Shown piece by piece: positions 1 through 9,729 of a DNA stretch of 64,000 bases (the first letter of the stretch is position 1; each line of letters begins with the position of its first letter). A program made the translations under genes and the position numbers. The stretch covers positions 233,339-297,338 of the forward strand of contig VFIW01000050.1 in NCBI GenBank assembly GCA_006386115.1, given 5' to 3'. The notes below the pieces were generated by a model, which saw only the letters and a list, made by a program, of their open reading frames with translations, made no database searches and was not told where the DNA came from. This DNA is from Globisporangium splendens. Taxonomy: Eukaryota; Oomycota; Peronosporomycetes; Pythiales; Pythiaceae.

Positions 1-357
1 CTCTGGAGTCGCCGTTGTTGGAACTGGAGTGGTTGGTGCTGCAGTGGTTGGTACAGGAGTAGTTGGGACATGAGTTGTAGGGATTGGGGTAGTCGGGGTA
101 GGAGTTGTTGGAGCTGGAGTGGTGTGTGCGGGCGTTGGAGGTTTCGTTGTTGTTGGGGCTGGAGTTAACGGCGTCGTGGTCGTTGGAGCTGGTGTAGGTT
201 TTTGCGTCGCAGCCAACAACCGAGCCGTACTGGCTTCGTGCACGTGCGTATTCGCTTCAAAAGCGTTGCCAGCGCTGTGTTGCTCACTGGAATCGACGTG
301 ACCCATGACTATTGTGGCGACAGCAACAAGCTGGACAAGTTGTTTCAAGCTGATCAT
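1..357 (-). CDS. Secreted Thr/Pro-rich repeat protein, partial (C-terminus outside window)
   Basis: An open minus-strand frame starts at the ATG at 357 and runs off the left edge, giving 119 residues. The first 23 or so residues (MISLKQLVQLVAVATIVMGH...) form a signal peptide. A short linker ends in the conserved ARLLAATQKPTP, and the rest is Thr/Pro-rich (PAPTTTTPLTPAPTT and similar). Signal peptide, linker end and composition all match the gene at 2633-3634, so the two are tandem paralogs in the same orientation. Mucin-like Thr/Pro-rich secreted proteins are known from oomycete cyst and germ-tube surfaces; that role here is inference. The sequence has no frame break. Confidence 0.8.
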   Translation of the reverse strand, partial: MISLKQLVQLVAVATIVMGHVDSSEQHSAGNAFEANTHVHEASTARLLAATQKPTPAPTTTTPLTPAPTTTKPPTPAHTTPAPTTPTPTTPIPTTHVPTTPVPTTAAPTTPVPTTATPE

Positions 358-904
358 ATCTTCTGGCGGTGGCGATTGCGCTTTGAGCTGCTGGATGAAG
401 GGATCTGTACTGCAGGAGGCAAATTGGAAACTGAAAGGCTGGAGAGGCATAGTCCGAAAAAAGGCCTGGGCATGAGTGGACTACCGTGTCCGTTATCTTT
501 TACCTCTTTCCCTCTTTTCTAAGCTCTATTCTTATCAAATGTCGTTTCAGGCAAGTTCGACTTGCCGCCACATGGAGTCAGGCGGGTAGAGATGAGCGGA
601 AAGCAAAATACTAAATTCAACTTGGATCACGTGAAGACGAAACAAAGAACTGCACAATTGTGAAAGTGTATATTTGCACTATTTTCAAATAGTGCAATTA
701 TTTGATCTGCAATCTGCAAACGTGTTCCAAGAACCAAAATTTGTGTTTCCAGATCGCAAAATCCAAGCTCTGACCTAAAGAAACACAAGGAAAGTGATTC
801 TAAATTGTGCAATATGTATTATTGAATGACAACTTTAATCTTTCTCACATGCACAATTAACATTTGTACAATACGGCAGTTTACTGTTCAGAATGCTTTT
901 CCGT

Positions 905-1440
905 ACCGAACAAATTTCCTTCTTGTTTCAGAAGGATGGGTCCATGATGACCACCAGCCCAGCTGATTCAGTGATAAAGCCGCATCGTCTCATGGAGCAA
1001 AGCTTCCAGAAAAAACATCAAAGATCTTGAACCAGTGACTCATATGGATCTTTCCACTTCAGCCTTACAGCGAAATGTTGCCAGCGAATATTTTACTGCT
1101 TTCAGTGTCTAGTTGCACACATGCGAAATGCACATCGATTGGCGAGCAGAATAGAACAAGCGAGGTTTGATCTAACCAAGCATGCATTTTGTCATCACAT
1201 GAGTCACAAATCGTACTCGAATGGACAGATGGAGGCTGCTGGCGTCAGGACGTCGTTGTAGACATGATGAATCTATCTTATCGATCGCTGGATACATACG
1301 TGCCTCATTTCACACTGAACCCAAAAGAGCAACCGCACGATGATCTCATACCAACACAGCAGACACGAATTGTCTTTCTTGTGGCCAGATCTTTTTCTGA
1401 ATCCAAAAGCGCGTATCTATGGACACTGTGTAAATGACAT
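905..1440. repeat. Duplicated upstream block, copy 1
   Basis: This stretch aligns by eye, with many substitutions and indels, to 3880-4390. Shared landmarks are CAGCCCA followed by TTCAGTGA, ATGAGTCAC, GACGTCAGGA or CGTCAGGA, CTGGATACAT and CTTTTTCTGAA. It lies at a similar distance upstream of the partial gene at 1-357 as 3880-4390 does from its paralog, so gene and flank were duplicated together. Confidence 0.55.
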
Positions 1441-1839
1441 CAGTAATGCAAGAGGTTGATGCCTCATCATTGCCCTGCGTCCTTGTCAGTTGGACAGTTT
1501 TGTTTTTTTACACTCCTAATGCGAGTGAACTCCTGAGGCACAATCTTCTTTCACCGCCATGAGAAATACAATATACAGCTCCAGTAGGAATTGCCAGGTA
1601 TGCGCTGCTCAGTGTCGGACAAATGCCATTTCAGGCGCGCCATACAGCCTAAGACAGCGCAAATGCGAAGATAATGAAAATGTCGGTCATTTATATGACA
1701 AAAGTAAAATAGTAGGTTGATTTCTGTCATTTATAAGTCCAAAGGTTGTCAATTTCCAACCTACAGAATTTAGTGCAATTGTATTAGAGTGCGTCTGCAT
1801 CACTGTTTAGTATCAGCAAGTCTCATTCGTTGTTTATAC

Positions 1840-2105
1840 TTTCAGCATTGTTATCCAGTCTACACTTTGCTGTTGGTTCAGTGATTGAACTCGATCGTCT
1901 GATATGGAGACAAATAAATGCCAAATTTAGAAGGAGCGGTTTCTGCAGCAGAATCCTACTCAGTGGCTTGTTGTAGACATCGCTCTTCTGTGTGCGTGCT
2001 GACGCCACATGCCATTCAATGGAGAAGGACTCTCTTCTATTTACATCTGATATGTGCTCCCGTCTCACAGCGAAATCCGAAAGTGACTTACAATGACTTC
2101 ATGTC
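1840..2105. repeat. Duplicated upstream block, orphan copy
   Basis: A third diverged copy of part of the upstream block. GTTCAGTGATTGAACTCG followed by TCGTCTGATATGGAG matches the corresponding stretches near 970 and 3930. No secreted-protein gene follows it at the expected distance, so it may mark a lost third paralog or an internal duplication. Confidence 0.4.
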
Positions 2106-2632
2106 AGCAACGACAGACTAATGGTATTGTTTTCAAGTTCTTGATCGGCTTGTGCTGCAGTACTGGTAGTGCTTATTACAACTCCAGGCTCAACGCACCT
2201 TGCTTAAGATTACTCAAGGTGTTCTCGCCTCTCATCTTGATGGGCATTCGTTTTGTTTGTTTTTAGCCTCGGATGTTGAGCAGCCTAAAGTGGATACTCT
2301 CGTTTTGATATCCTAACTATGCAGAAAATGAAAAGCAAGCACAACAACAAAAGTAAAGCGTACTTCTTTTGTACACAGTTTATTATCAGAAAGCAAAGTA
2401 AGCCCTGCGGATGACATAAAACGATGAATGTGAAGCCACTGAGCCAAACAACTCGTTAACATGCTAACAACGCTTGACAAACTACAGATCCAGCAATTTA
2501 AAACTCTCACAGGACATCGCCACCATAGAAACTGGTCGTGAGTTTCGCCAGCAGACGTGTCACTTTCAAGGACAAAGTGCCTTATTTGAGGTTAGCCTTG
2601 GACGATGGTGCAGATGTAGGCTTTGAGTGATT

Positions 2633-3634
2633 TCAAGATCCAGTTGGGTATAATGGAGTCTTCGCAGGAACCATGGTAGGACTTGGATGATCGCCACAAC
2701 GATGGTGCGAGTCAACAGGGTCGGTGCCGTGGTTGCCAGGGTTGATCTCTGGCGAAGCAGTCGCAGGCTCCGGGGTCGTCGGCGCAGGCGTTATCGGGTC
2801 TGCTCCTGGTTTAGTCGCTGCAGGCGTATCATGACCAGCACCCGGCGATGGCGTCTGCGGCGCAGCGGTGGTTGGGACTGGTGTTTCTGGCGCAGTCGTC
2901 GTTGGAGCTGGCGTCTCTGGCGAAGCAGTCGTAGGCTCCGGGGTCGTCGGCGCAGGCGTTTTCGGGTCTGCTCCTGGTTTAGTCGCTGCAGGCGTATCAT
3001 GACCAGCACCCGGCGATGGCGTCTGCGGCGCAGCGGTGGTTGGGACTGGTGTTTCTGGCGCAGTCGTCGTTGGAGCTGGCGTCTCTGGCGAAGCAGTCGT
3101 AGGCTCCGGGGTCGTCGGCGCAGGCGTTTTCGGGTCTGCTCCTGGTTTAGTCGCTGCAGGCGTATCATGACCAGCACCCGGCGATGGCGTCTGCGGCGCA
3201 GCGGTGGTTGGGACTGGTGTTTCTGGCGCAGTCGTCGTTGGAGCTGGCGTCTCTGGCGAAGCAGTCGTAGGCTCCGGGGTCGTCGGCGCAGGCGTTTTCG
3301 GGTCTGCTCCTGGTTTAGTCGCTGCAGGCGTATCATGACCAGCACCCGGTGATGGCGTCTGCGGCGCAGCGGTGGTTGGGGTTGGAGTCTTTGGAGCTGG
3401 TGTTACTGGTTTTGCAGTTGTTGGGGTTGGAGTTGGTGAGGCATGGGGAGTCGGGGTTGGGGTTGGTTTGACCATCGCTGTGAGAAGCCTCGCCTCCATG
3501 TTTTGGACCTCACGGCGCGCTGGCACATTTGGACCAAAAGCCGTGTTAGGGCTATCTTGGACACTGGCATCGACGTGACCCACGACAAGTGCTGCCATGG
3601 CAGCAAGCTGGACAAGTTGTTTCAAATTGAGCAT
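2633..3634 (-). CDS. Secreted Thr/Pro-rich protein with 56-residue tandem repeats
   Basis: Intronless, 333 residues. The ATG at 3634 is chosen because it begins a clear signal peptide (MLNLKQLVQLAAMAALVVGH, cut near residue 23) and aligns with the start of the paralog at 357. The open frame reaches further upstream without signal-peptide character. A linker of about 30 residues ends in NMEARLLTAMVKPTP; it contains no RxLR match. The rest is Thr/Pro-rich, built from 3.6 nearly identical units of 56 residues, each starting TPSPGAGHDTPAATKPGADP. The last unit has drifted (K to I) and leads into a unique His/Pro-containing tail ending YPTGS. The composition suggests an O-glycosylated mucin-like surface or adhesive protein; no enzymatic domain is visible. 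Confidence 0.8.
   Translation of the reverse strand: MLNLKQLVQLAAMAALVVGHVDASVQDSPNTAFGPNVPARREVQNMEARLLTAMVKPTPTPTPHASPTPTPTTAKPVTPAPKTPTPTTAAPQTPSPGAGHDTPAATKPGADPKTPAPTTPEPTTASPETPAPTTTAPETPVPTTAAPQTPSPGAGHDTPAATKPGADPKTPAPTTPEPTTASPETPAPTTTAPETPVPTTAAPQTPSPGAGHDTPAATKPGADPKTPAPTTPEPTTASPETPAPTTTAPETPVPTTAAPQTPSPGAGHDTPAATKPGADPITPAPTTPEPATASPEINPGNHGTDPVDSHHRCGDHPSPTMVPAKTPLYPTGS
2747..3358 (-). repeat. 168-bp coding tandem repeat, 3.6 copies
   Basis: The period is exactly 168 bp (56 codons): the motif AGGCTCCGGGGTCGTC recurs at 2765 (as CAGGCTCC), 2933, 3101 and 3269. Units differ at only a few bases, which points to recent expansion or homogenisation. All lie in frame within the secreted protein gene. 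Confidence 0.95.
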
Positions 3635-5052
3635 GACTTTTGTCGCTGTTACTCTGATCTTCTTGACCAGAAGCCGAATAGATGCACGTGTAGGATGAGG
3701 GTGTGTGCTGCAGAACGCAATTTGGAAACTGAAAGTGACTGCAACACACGCGCAGGAACGCACGTGCCTAGGCAACGGAGGATCTATACGTTTGCCTTTT
3801 TTTGTCTCATTCCTTTTTATGTCCTTGACCACCAAATGCCGTTTCGGACACCTCAGGCTGAACCAATAAACTTACCAAATTTCGTATTTGCACCAAAACT
3901 TGCTTCCTGCACACCCAGCCCATTTGTTTCAGTGACCGAATACTTCGCCTGATATGACGCAGAGAGAGTCTCCAGGGAAGGGAAAAGCCGACTTCTGCTG
4001 AACTGTGGCAACGGTGATCTCGCTCCTTCAGCCGTGCAGTGCAAATGGTGGCAGCAAGCATTGTAGGGTTTCCTGTGTCAAGTTACACGTTCAAGTCCAC
4101 AGAGCGAGCACAAATATACTACGAAAGGCAGGTTGAGATCTATGAGTCACTGTCCTGATTGCATACAAGCCATGGAGAGCAATGACGTCAGGATATCATT
4201 GCAGGCACGAGGAATCTCTCTCATCGATATCTGGATACATGCGTGCTCCATCTCACAGTGTATCCATCGAGCGACCGCGCGATTACACACCATGCCAACT
4301 CGACGGACTGGTACTGTTTTAGTAGCCAGAACTTTTTCTGAACTCAAACACGTGGCTTCTCTGTGCCACGTTCAGGGTCCTCATTAGTTAGAAAGTTGTT
4401 CGTGCTGTCCGATAGTGTTCCAGCACTGTGGAAAATCCGTTTGATTCTCTTGTGAACGCTACATATGCAGTGTCTCTCAATATCACGAGAACAGCTTTCT
4501 TCGTAAGCATGCCCAAACTACCATGTACGCTTTGATTTCGTGTTAAAGCGCTCTATTTTCGATACAACATGTCCATATGACCTCATTGAAGTGCATCTAA
4601 TGCAACGCATGCTTTTGGCCAGGAATCTTAGAGGATGCTGTCGTGCACTTGCCGAGTGGTCAGTCAACTGAACTGACGCTGTTGACAGGACAGAAAAAAA
4701 ATCAGATCTTCTTGTGACTCTCGCATGATGGTGCGCAGTGTGCTTCAACAGAGGCGCGGACGGTATAGAGAGGCACTGAGTCACAGTGTGCTTTGAACGT
4801 ACCACATGAGGGCAAAACTCTTGTGAGACTTAACGTTAGTTGACTTTGCGGTGTCAGCATGGTGTGGTGCACAGAACGCACATTAATGATAAAGAAACAG
4901 TTTGAGTTTAATGTTATGCTATAAATTGTGAGAGAACATCTCTTGTTCGAACCAGAAAACGGCAGGCATTTCCTTCAATAAGCAAACCATTGATGAACAA
5001 CAGAATGAATTAGTTTTATATCAAAGAGAGAGAGAAGGTCATTCTATTTAAC
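3635..5052. other. Intergenic between secreted gene and LINE 3' end
   Basis: The 3635-4390 part is the 5' flank of the secreted gene and carries the second full copy of the duplicated upstream block (3880-4390). The remainder, up to the LINE stop codon at 5053, has no recognisable gene. A short AG-rich simple tract at 5024-5036 lies just beyond the LINE ORF2 end and may be its 3' tail (CTCT-type on the minus strand); no poly(A) is visible. Confidence 0.5.
3880..4390. repeat. Duplicated upstream block, copy 2
   Basis: Partner of 905-1440 (see that entry). Both copies have a short plus-strand open frame of about 80 codons with a similar end (LVARSFSESK against LVARTFSELK), but the frames disagree elsewhere, so I treat this as shared noncoding DNA or a decayed gene. 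Confidence 0.5.
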
Positions 5053-8000
5053 TCATGACCTACATACAGTTGAAGAACTCCTGAGTCTCATTAACACTGC
5101 TGAGAGTGAGGTGTTTCTAAGTTTTGACGGTGTGGCACCGATATCGCTGTCGAGTAGAGCTGCGACTTGGGACATAAGAACTTGATCATCTCCCCGCGAT
5201 TCGTCGGTGAGTATCTTCGCACTCTTGGAGTTCATTGCCACGTTGGCGAGAAGATCGGCCATTTTGTTTTGTTCTCGTTTTGTGTGATTCCAGGAGGTCC
5301 ACGCAAAGTTGGCGATGATTTGATTTACCCGAACTGCTAGAGGCTGCAACTTGGTCTGGCGTATTGAGGCGAACCCGTTCTGGGCTGCGATAATCGTTTG
5401 GCTATCTCCGAAGACTTCCAACTTGACTTCATAGTGCTGTAGGTAGTGTGCACTGAATGCCAGGCCATCTTTCAGTGCGCTGTATTCGCACCAATTGTTC
5501 GTGACTTCTGGTCCCATGTACGCATAGCCGCATGCTTTGAGTTCCCATCGAGTTGCTGCGTTCATTCAGGAAGATGAGTGCCCAACCGCTGCCTCCTGGA
5601 CCTGGGTTGCCGCGTGCACCTCCATCGAAATACAGACGCCATGCTTCCAGTTGGCGCGACAAGTCTTGTCTCTCCAGTACGCTGAGCAGTTGGCTCAGGC
5701 AAGTTGCCTTGATCTTTTCTCCTTTGAGCGTTCTCATCCGATGAGCCACAGCCCACACATGCATCACGCACGCTGTCCACACACGCTCTCCACACACGCC
5801 GAAGACTCGATCCTTCCGGGATGAAACAGGTTGAGCTGCATCGTAGAAATCCGGTGTGTCGTCCACATCTGATACGGCGTAAGACACCCTCGTTGTTTCC
5901 ATAGATCTGCTGGCAGTCGATACTGCACATGACTGTACCACTGATCAGTTTTCGCGACTTCGTTGAGCTTGTCTATGAGTCCTCCAAGACCTTGATACAA
6001 CTTGCTGTGCAGCCTCCTTGTTCGTGCTCGGTCAATTGTCTTCTGGATGCTGTTTGGGGGGTACGTTCGTGCACCAGCCACGGACAGTGCGTTGTGAGCG
6101 GGTGCGGTTTGAAAGTCCACCCTACAGTTTTTATTTCTTCTTCGATCATTGCCACGTCTTGTTGACAGATAGCATCCCCAGCCCAGTCGGTCACTGTCCG
6201 GGGAACTCCGTTTGCTTGCCGTTGCATCTGAATGTAGTCCGTGTGGCTCCCCTCCGATACTGGCACCGCGATGATGGTCCCCATGCCATTACTGATCCAC
6301 TTGTACTCTCGTTTTGTGTGTTTCCTGCTCCACGGCTCCTGGTGACTGTTCAACTGGTTGCTTGCATCGATTTCTATCTCCGGTGAGCATAGAATGATGC
6401 TGGTTACGAGTTTTCGCAGGGCGGTCATTCGTATGAACGTGAGAGTCGCCGTCATGGTTGGTAGCCGCACGGAGAACACTTGCTCTTCTTCCCGTCTCAC
6501 GTTGAAGCTGGCCAAATTGCACTCCTTCAGGAAAGGAACCGTTTTGACTGTGCACTGCTCGCCTTGACTGTCGATTATCCAGGGGTTATCGTTCCACTGA
6601 AAGGATGGCCAGAGGGTCTTGTTGAACTGCCAGTGCGAGAATCTCCGCGGCAACGATAAACAGGAGAGGGGAAAGGGGGCAACCTTGACGAATGCCCGAC
6701 TTGACCTCCCATTCTCTCGATACTTCACCGTTCACCAGGTACTGCGCCGTAGTGTCCGAGTGCATCCGACGTACTAAATCCACAAATTGTCGCCCAAACC
6801 GAACTTGCTCAGCACAAGGTACACAAAGTCTCTGTCCAATGTGTCGTAAGCCTTCATGGAGTCAAGCATCGCAATTCCCGGAGCGTCATCCAACCCTTCA
6901 GCACTGTTGTGGTACGCTTTGTCCAATGCAGCTTGCATGACGAGGATCGCGTTCTCCATCAGTCGGTCGCGTACGAAGCCTTGTTGTGCTTCCCTGATGA
7001 TCCACAGAAGGATGTCTTGCAGCCTTGTTGCCAAGACTTTTGCAAACAACTTGCAGGTGGTCGTAAACAGAGTGATTGGTCTGTAATCGAGGGGATTTGG
7101 CGAATCTCCTTTCTTGCGCAGCGGTATCACGATTCCTTGACCGAATGATCGTGGCATGGGTGCCCCGCGTTGGATGTTGTTGAATTCCCGCACCAAAACT
7201 TCAACCATCACGTCCTCGCAATCCTTGTAGAAATCATTGTTTAGACTGTCCACGCCTCCTGCCTTATGCCGATGTAAAGCCGCGATTGTCTCTCATACTT
7301 CCTTTTCAGTGATGGGTGCCATCAAGTCTTGGTTTTGCGCTTCCGTGACTTTTCGGGTTTCCGGAATGTACACCAGTGCAGCGAATCGCTGTTCAGCCTT
7401 TTGCGGAGGGACCGCATCATGACCCTGGCCGATGAGTTGTTGCTATTCTGCCCCCATGATGTCCGCTAGACTCGCGTTTGGTGGGTGGTATCTTCCGGGG
7501 GTCGGTTCCAATCGCGAAATTGTTTGATCCCGCTGCCAGTTGGCGATCCTCCGAAAGAAGTGACGAACATCCCCCTGCGTTGCTTGCATATACTTACCGA
7601 ATTTGAACTCTGCTGCCTCTCTTGCCGCGTTTGCTTGTTCTTCAATCAGCTGACACCGTGTGCGGTTTGCCGGTCGGTGCTGCTGATCCTCCAGCTTTTG
7701 CCGATATCTTCGTATTTGCCGCTTCTCTGCTCGACTTACTCTCAGTAATGCTTTAATGATACGCTGCTCCAGGTGGCTTCACTCGATTGGTCCTTCACTC
7801 TGCATCAGCTCCAGCTCGCGAGCGATTGCCTTTTGCACCCCAGTCCGCACCAAGTCAGGACGCGAGATTCGTATCGGGTACCTGCACTTGTTCACTCTCC
7901 TTGGTCTCTGCGGTCGACTCATCCATTTCATATGCAGCACCACTGCTTGGTGATCCGAGTAGCGCTTGGGTAGCTCTATGGTCTCCCATTGCACGGCGCT

Positions 8001-8765
8001 GCCCAGATTTCCTGCGATATAGAATCGGTCGAGTCGACTGGCTGAGTTTTTTCTCCAGTATGTGAAATGCTCCGTCGGTTCCTTCTGCACTGGCCACTCC
8101 GGATCCTCCACTAGCTCCCGTGTGTCGTGTATGCTCCACTCCATCACTAATCGTCTCAGTTCTGCACTCTCGCACTGCACGGGTAGCAGAACTCCTCTTT
8201 GGTACCGGTCCCGTTGCTTGTCGAGAACACAATTGAAGTCTCCTCCGAGCACTGCTGCTGCACGATGAGTCCCGAACTCCTCGTTTAGGCGTCGGAAGAA
8301 GTGTTCTTGCTCTGGTTTCTTGTTGGGTGCGTACACATTAATCCACGCCACTCCCTTGGACTTGACAGCGACTGTGCGATTTGTCCACTTGGATTCCTCG
8401 ATCGGTTGTGCTTTGCTAATCGTGTTCGGATTTGTGAGTATTGCAACTCCGCCGGTCGCGTCTGGATGGATGGGCCAAAAGGACGTTGGTTCGTCCAGGT
8501 TTGCAACCCCCCATATTCGGTTCCAGTAATGTCGGAGTCTGCGTTCTCCTTTGGCTGTGGTGATCCTCGCCTCCTGTAAATAAATGATATCATACTTTTC
8601 TGCGGTTAGTGCCCCCTTGAGATCCTCTAACCATTTTGTTCGTTCTTTCTTTTTGAATCCGCACACGTTCTGAGTTAATACCCGTAGCGTGTTAGGACAT
8701 GGTCTTTTTTCCTTTTTTTGGTTTTTGTAAAATGCATTCTTGAGGACATGCAGCACGGCGTGCAT
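5053..8765 (-). pseudogene. LINE ORF2: endonuclease - reverse transcriptase - RNase H, degenerate
   Basis: The ATG is at 8765, 50 bp after the ORF1-extension stop. The endonuclease (8765-7850) is intact, with LTQNVCGF, IYLQEA, INVYAPN, LGGDFNCVLD, SRLDRFYI and YSDHQAV. The same frame continues through in-frame stops at 7781-7779 (TGA), near 7447 (TAG) and near 7290 (TGA) into the reverse transcriptase: PLRKKGDSPNPLDYRPI, then [12 protein letters not shown], where the family usually has F/D. After a stop at 6774 a frameshift leads to [13 protein letters not shown] (6783-6586). I cannot find the catalytic YxDD motif in any frame downstream. The RNase H keeps YFDGGARGNPGPGG, WCEYSAL, FGDSQTII and NKMADLLAN but is split by a frameshift near 5570. 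Confidence 0.9.
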
Positions 8766-9344
8766 TTCTGTGCCTGGGCTACTGCCACCTTGATTACCTG
8801 TTGGTGTCGCGCCTTTAGTACCTTGAGGGCTCGACCGAGTCCACTTCCATGGTGACTTGAGCCATGATCACCGATAGAGCTGGCCACTCGCTGAGCTCCT
8901 CTCCACTCTTGAAGGCTGCTTTGAGTTCTCTGGTTTGTTTCAATATCATACAGAAGTCTTCGATCGTCTCGTACAGGTTGTCTGGGTCTTCAACGTCGCT
9001 GGACCTGAACGTCTGCAGCTCCTCCTCATGCACCACTGTACAGATGATATAGCGGCTGAGCTTCTCTTGCTGGGTCGGGTGACAAAGTCGCAGAACTTCG
9101 AGCCCACCATACATCACTTTTCCTAGCGTCGACCAGTCTTCCTTGGAGTTGAGTAGTGCCACCCGTTGTTGCTTCGTGGTTGCCGTTGCAATCCTGTCAA
9201 ACCAGCTTGTAATCTATCCCCTGGTTTCTGCTTGATCGGTGCAGTATGAAAGACGTTTGTGTCCTTCCTCAATCACCTGTTCGCGCAGAACTTGCGTCAA
9301 GTCCACTAGCGTTGGCCCGCTGAGATGGTTCAGTACGTGATGCG
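8652..9344 (-). repeat. Direct repeat, internal LINE copy
   Basis: About 690 bp covering the end of the ORF1 region and the start of ORF2. It recurs at 12993-13687 in the same orientation, about 4.34 kb away. Several hundred bases (8760-9080) are almost identical; the rest differ by substitutions, a 1-bp length change in a T tract and one 3-bp in-frame indel. Confidence 0.9.
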
Positions 9345-9729
9345 GCCCTGGCGACGTCTTCAACATCGCTAGAATTCGCTCCCACTCATTGAGAGCTGCC
9401 TGCGTCCATACATCACGATTGGACGAGAGCAGAGGAAAGGGGCATTTGGTTTCTTGCTTCCATTGCTCCTGGAACCCTTCCCAATGCTCCTGCAGCGTGC
9501 GCTCGAGGTCTCTGCGTTTCTGCATGGAGTCTCCTTCGATCGCCAAACGTCTCGAGAGCGTTTTGGTTTTCTTGAGGGGGACATTGGGGCTGTTCAGGGT
9601 TAATGCGACGTCACCATCTATTGCTCTGAGCATCAGGGTTTCGTCTCTCTCTCGCTTCCTGGGTTGTGGAGGTAACTTGGTTGTGGGCGAGTGATATACC
9701 ACAAGCTGATTCTCCTGCGACGCGAACAG
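8815..9729 (-). pseudogene. In-frame C-terminal extension of LINE ORF1, past a TGA and a TAG
   Basis: After the ORF1 stop (TGA, 9732-9730) the same frame stays open to a TAG at 9216-9214 and then to a TAA at 8817-8815, with no frameshift. The first segment has a basic stretch (PPQPRKRERDE) and helical, charged sequence. The second segment (WFDRIA, TKQQR, LNSKEDWSTLG, then a helical stretch to EVDSVEPSRY) is present in frame in the second LINE fragment at 13155-13550, including the TAG. No known domain is recognised. The TGA may be a mutation; the shared TAG may be the family's real ORF1 stop, with the following segment translated by readthrough, reinitiation or not at all. Confidence 0.6.

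Larger units (their letters stand above)
358..2632. other. Intergenic, no supported gene; holds diverged duplicated blocks
   Basis: I see no convincing coding region. The part nearest 357 is the 5' flank of the partial gene. It shares short blocks with the flank of the gene at 2633-3634, for example the GGAAACTGAAAG stretch and GAAACG(A/G)CATTTG read on the minus strand. AT-rich stretches fill much of the rest. Confidence 0.5.

Noticed and set aside
2687..3352. Plus-strand and second minus-strand frames across the 168-bp repeats (Arg/Trp-rich)
   Set aside because: The repeat period is a multiple of three, so all frames stay open. Only the Thr/Pro frame has a signal peptide and a paralog.
2747..3358. 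CRISPR-like array
   Set aside because: The units are contiguous 168-bp coding repeats without spacers, in a eukaryotic genome.
1182..4387. Paired short plus-strand frames (about 1189-1437 and 4142-4387) with a similar end
   Set aside because: They share only about ten residues in the same frame and lie in duplicated noncoding flanks; one lacks an ATG at the aligned start.
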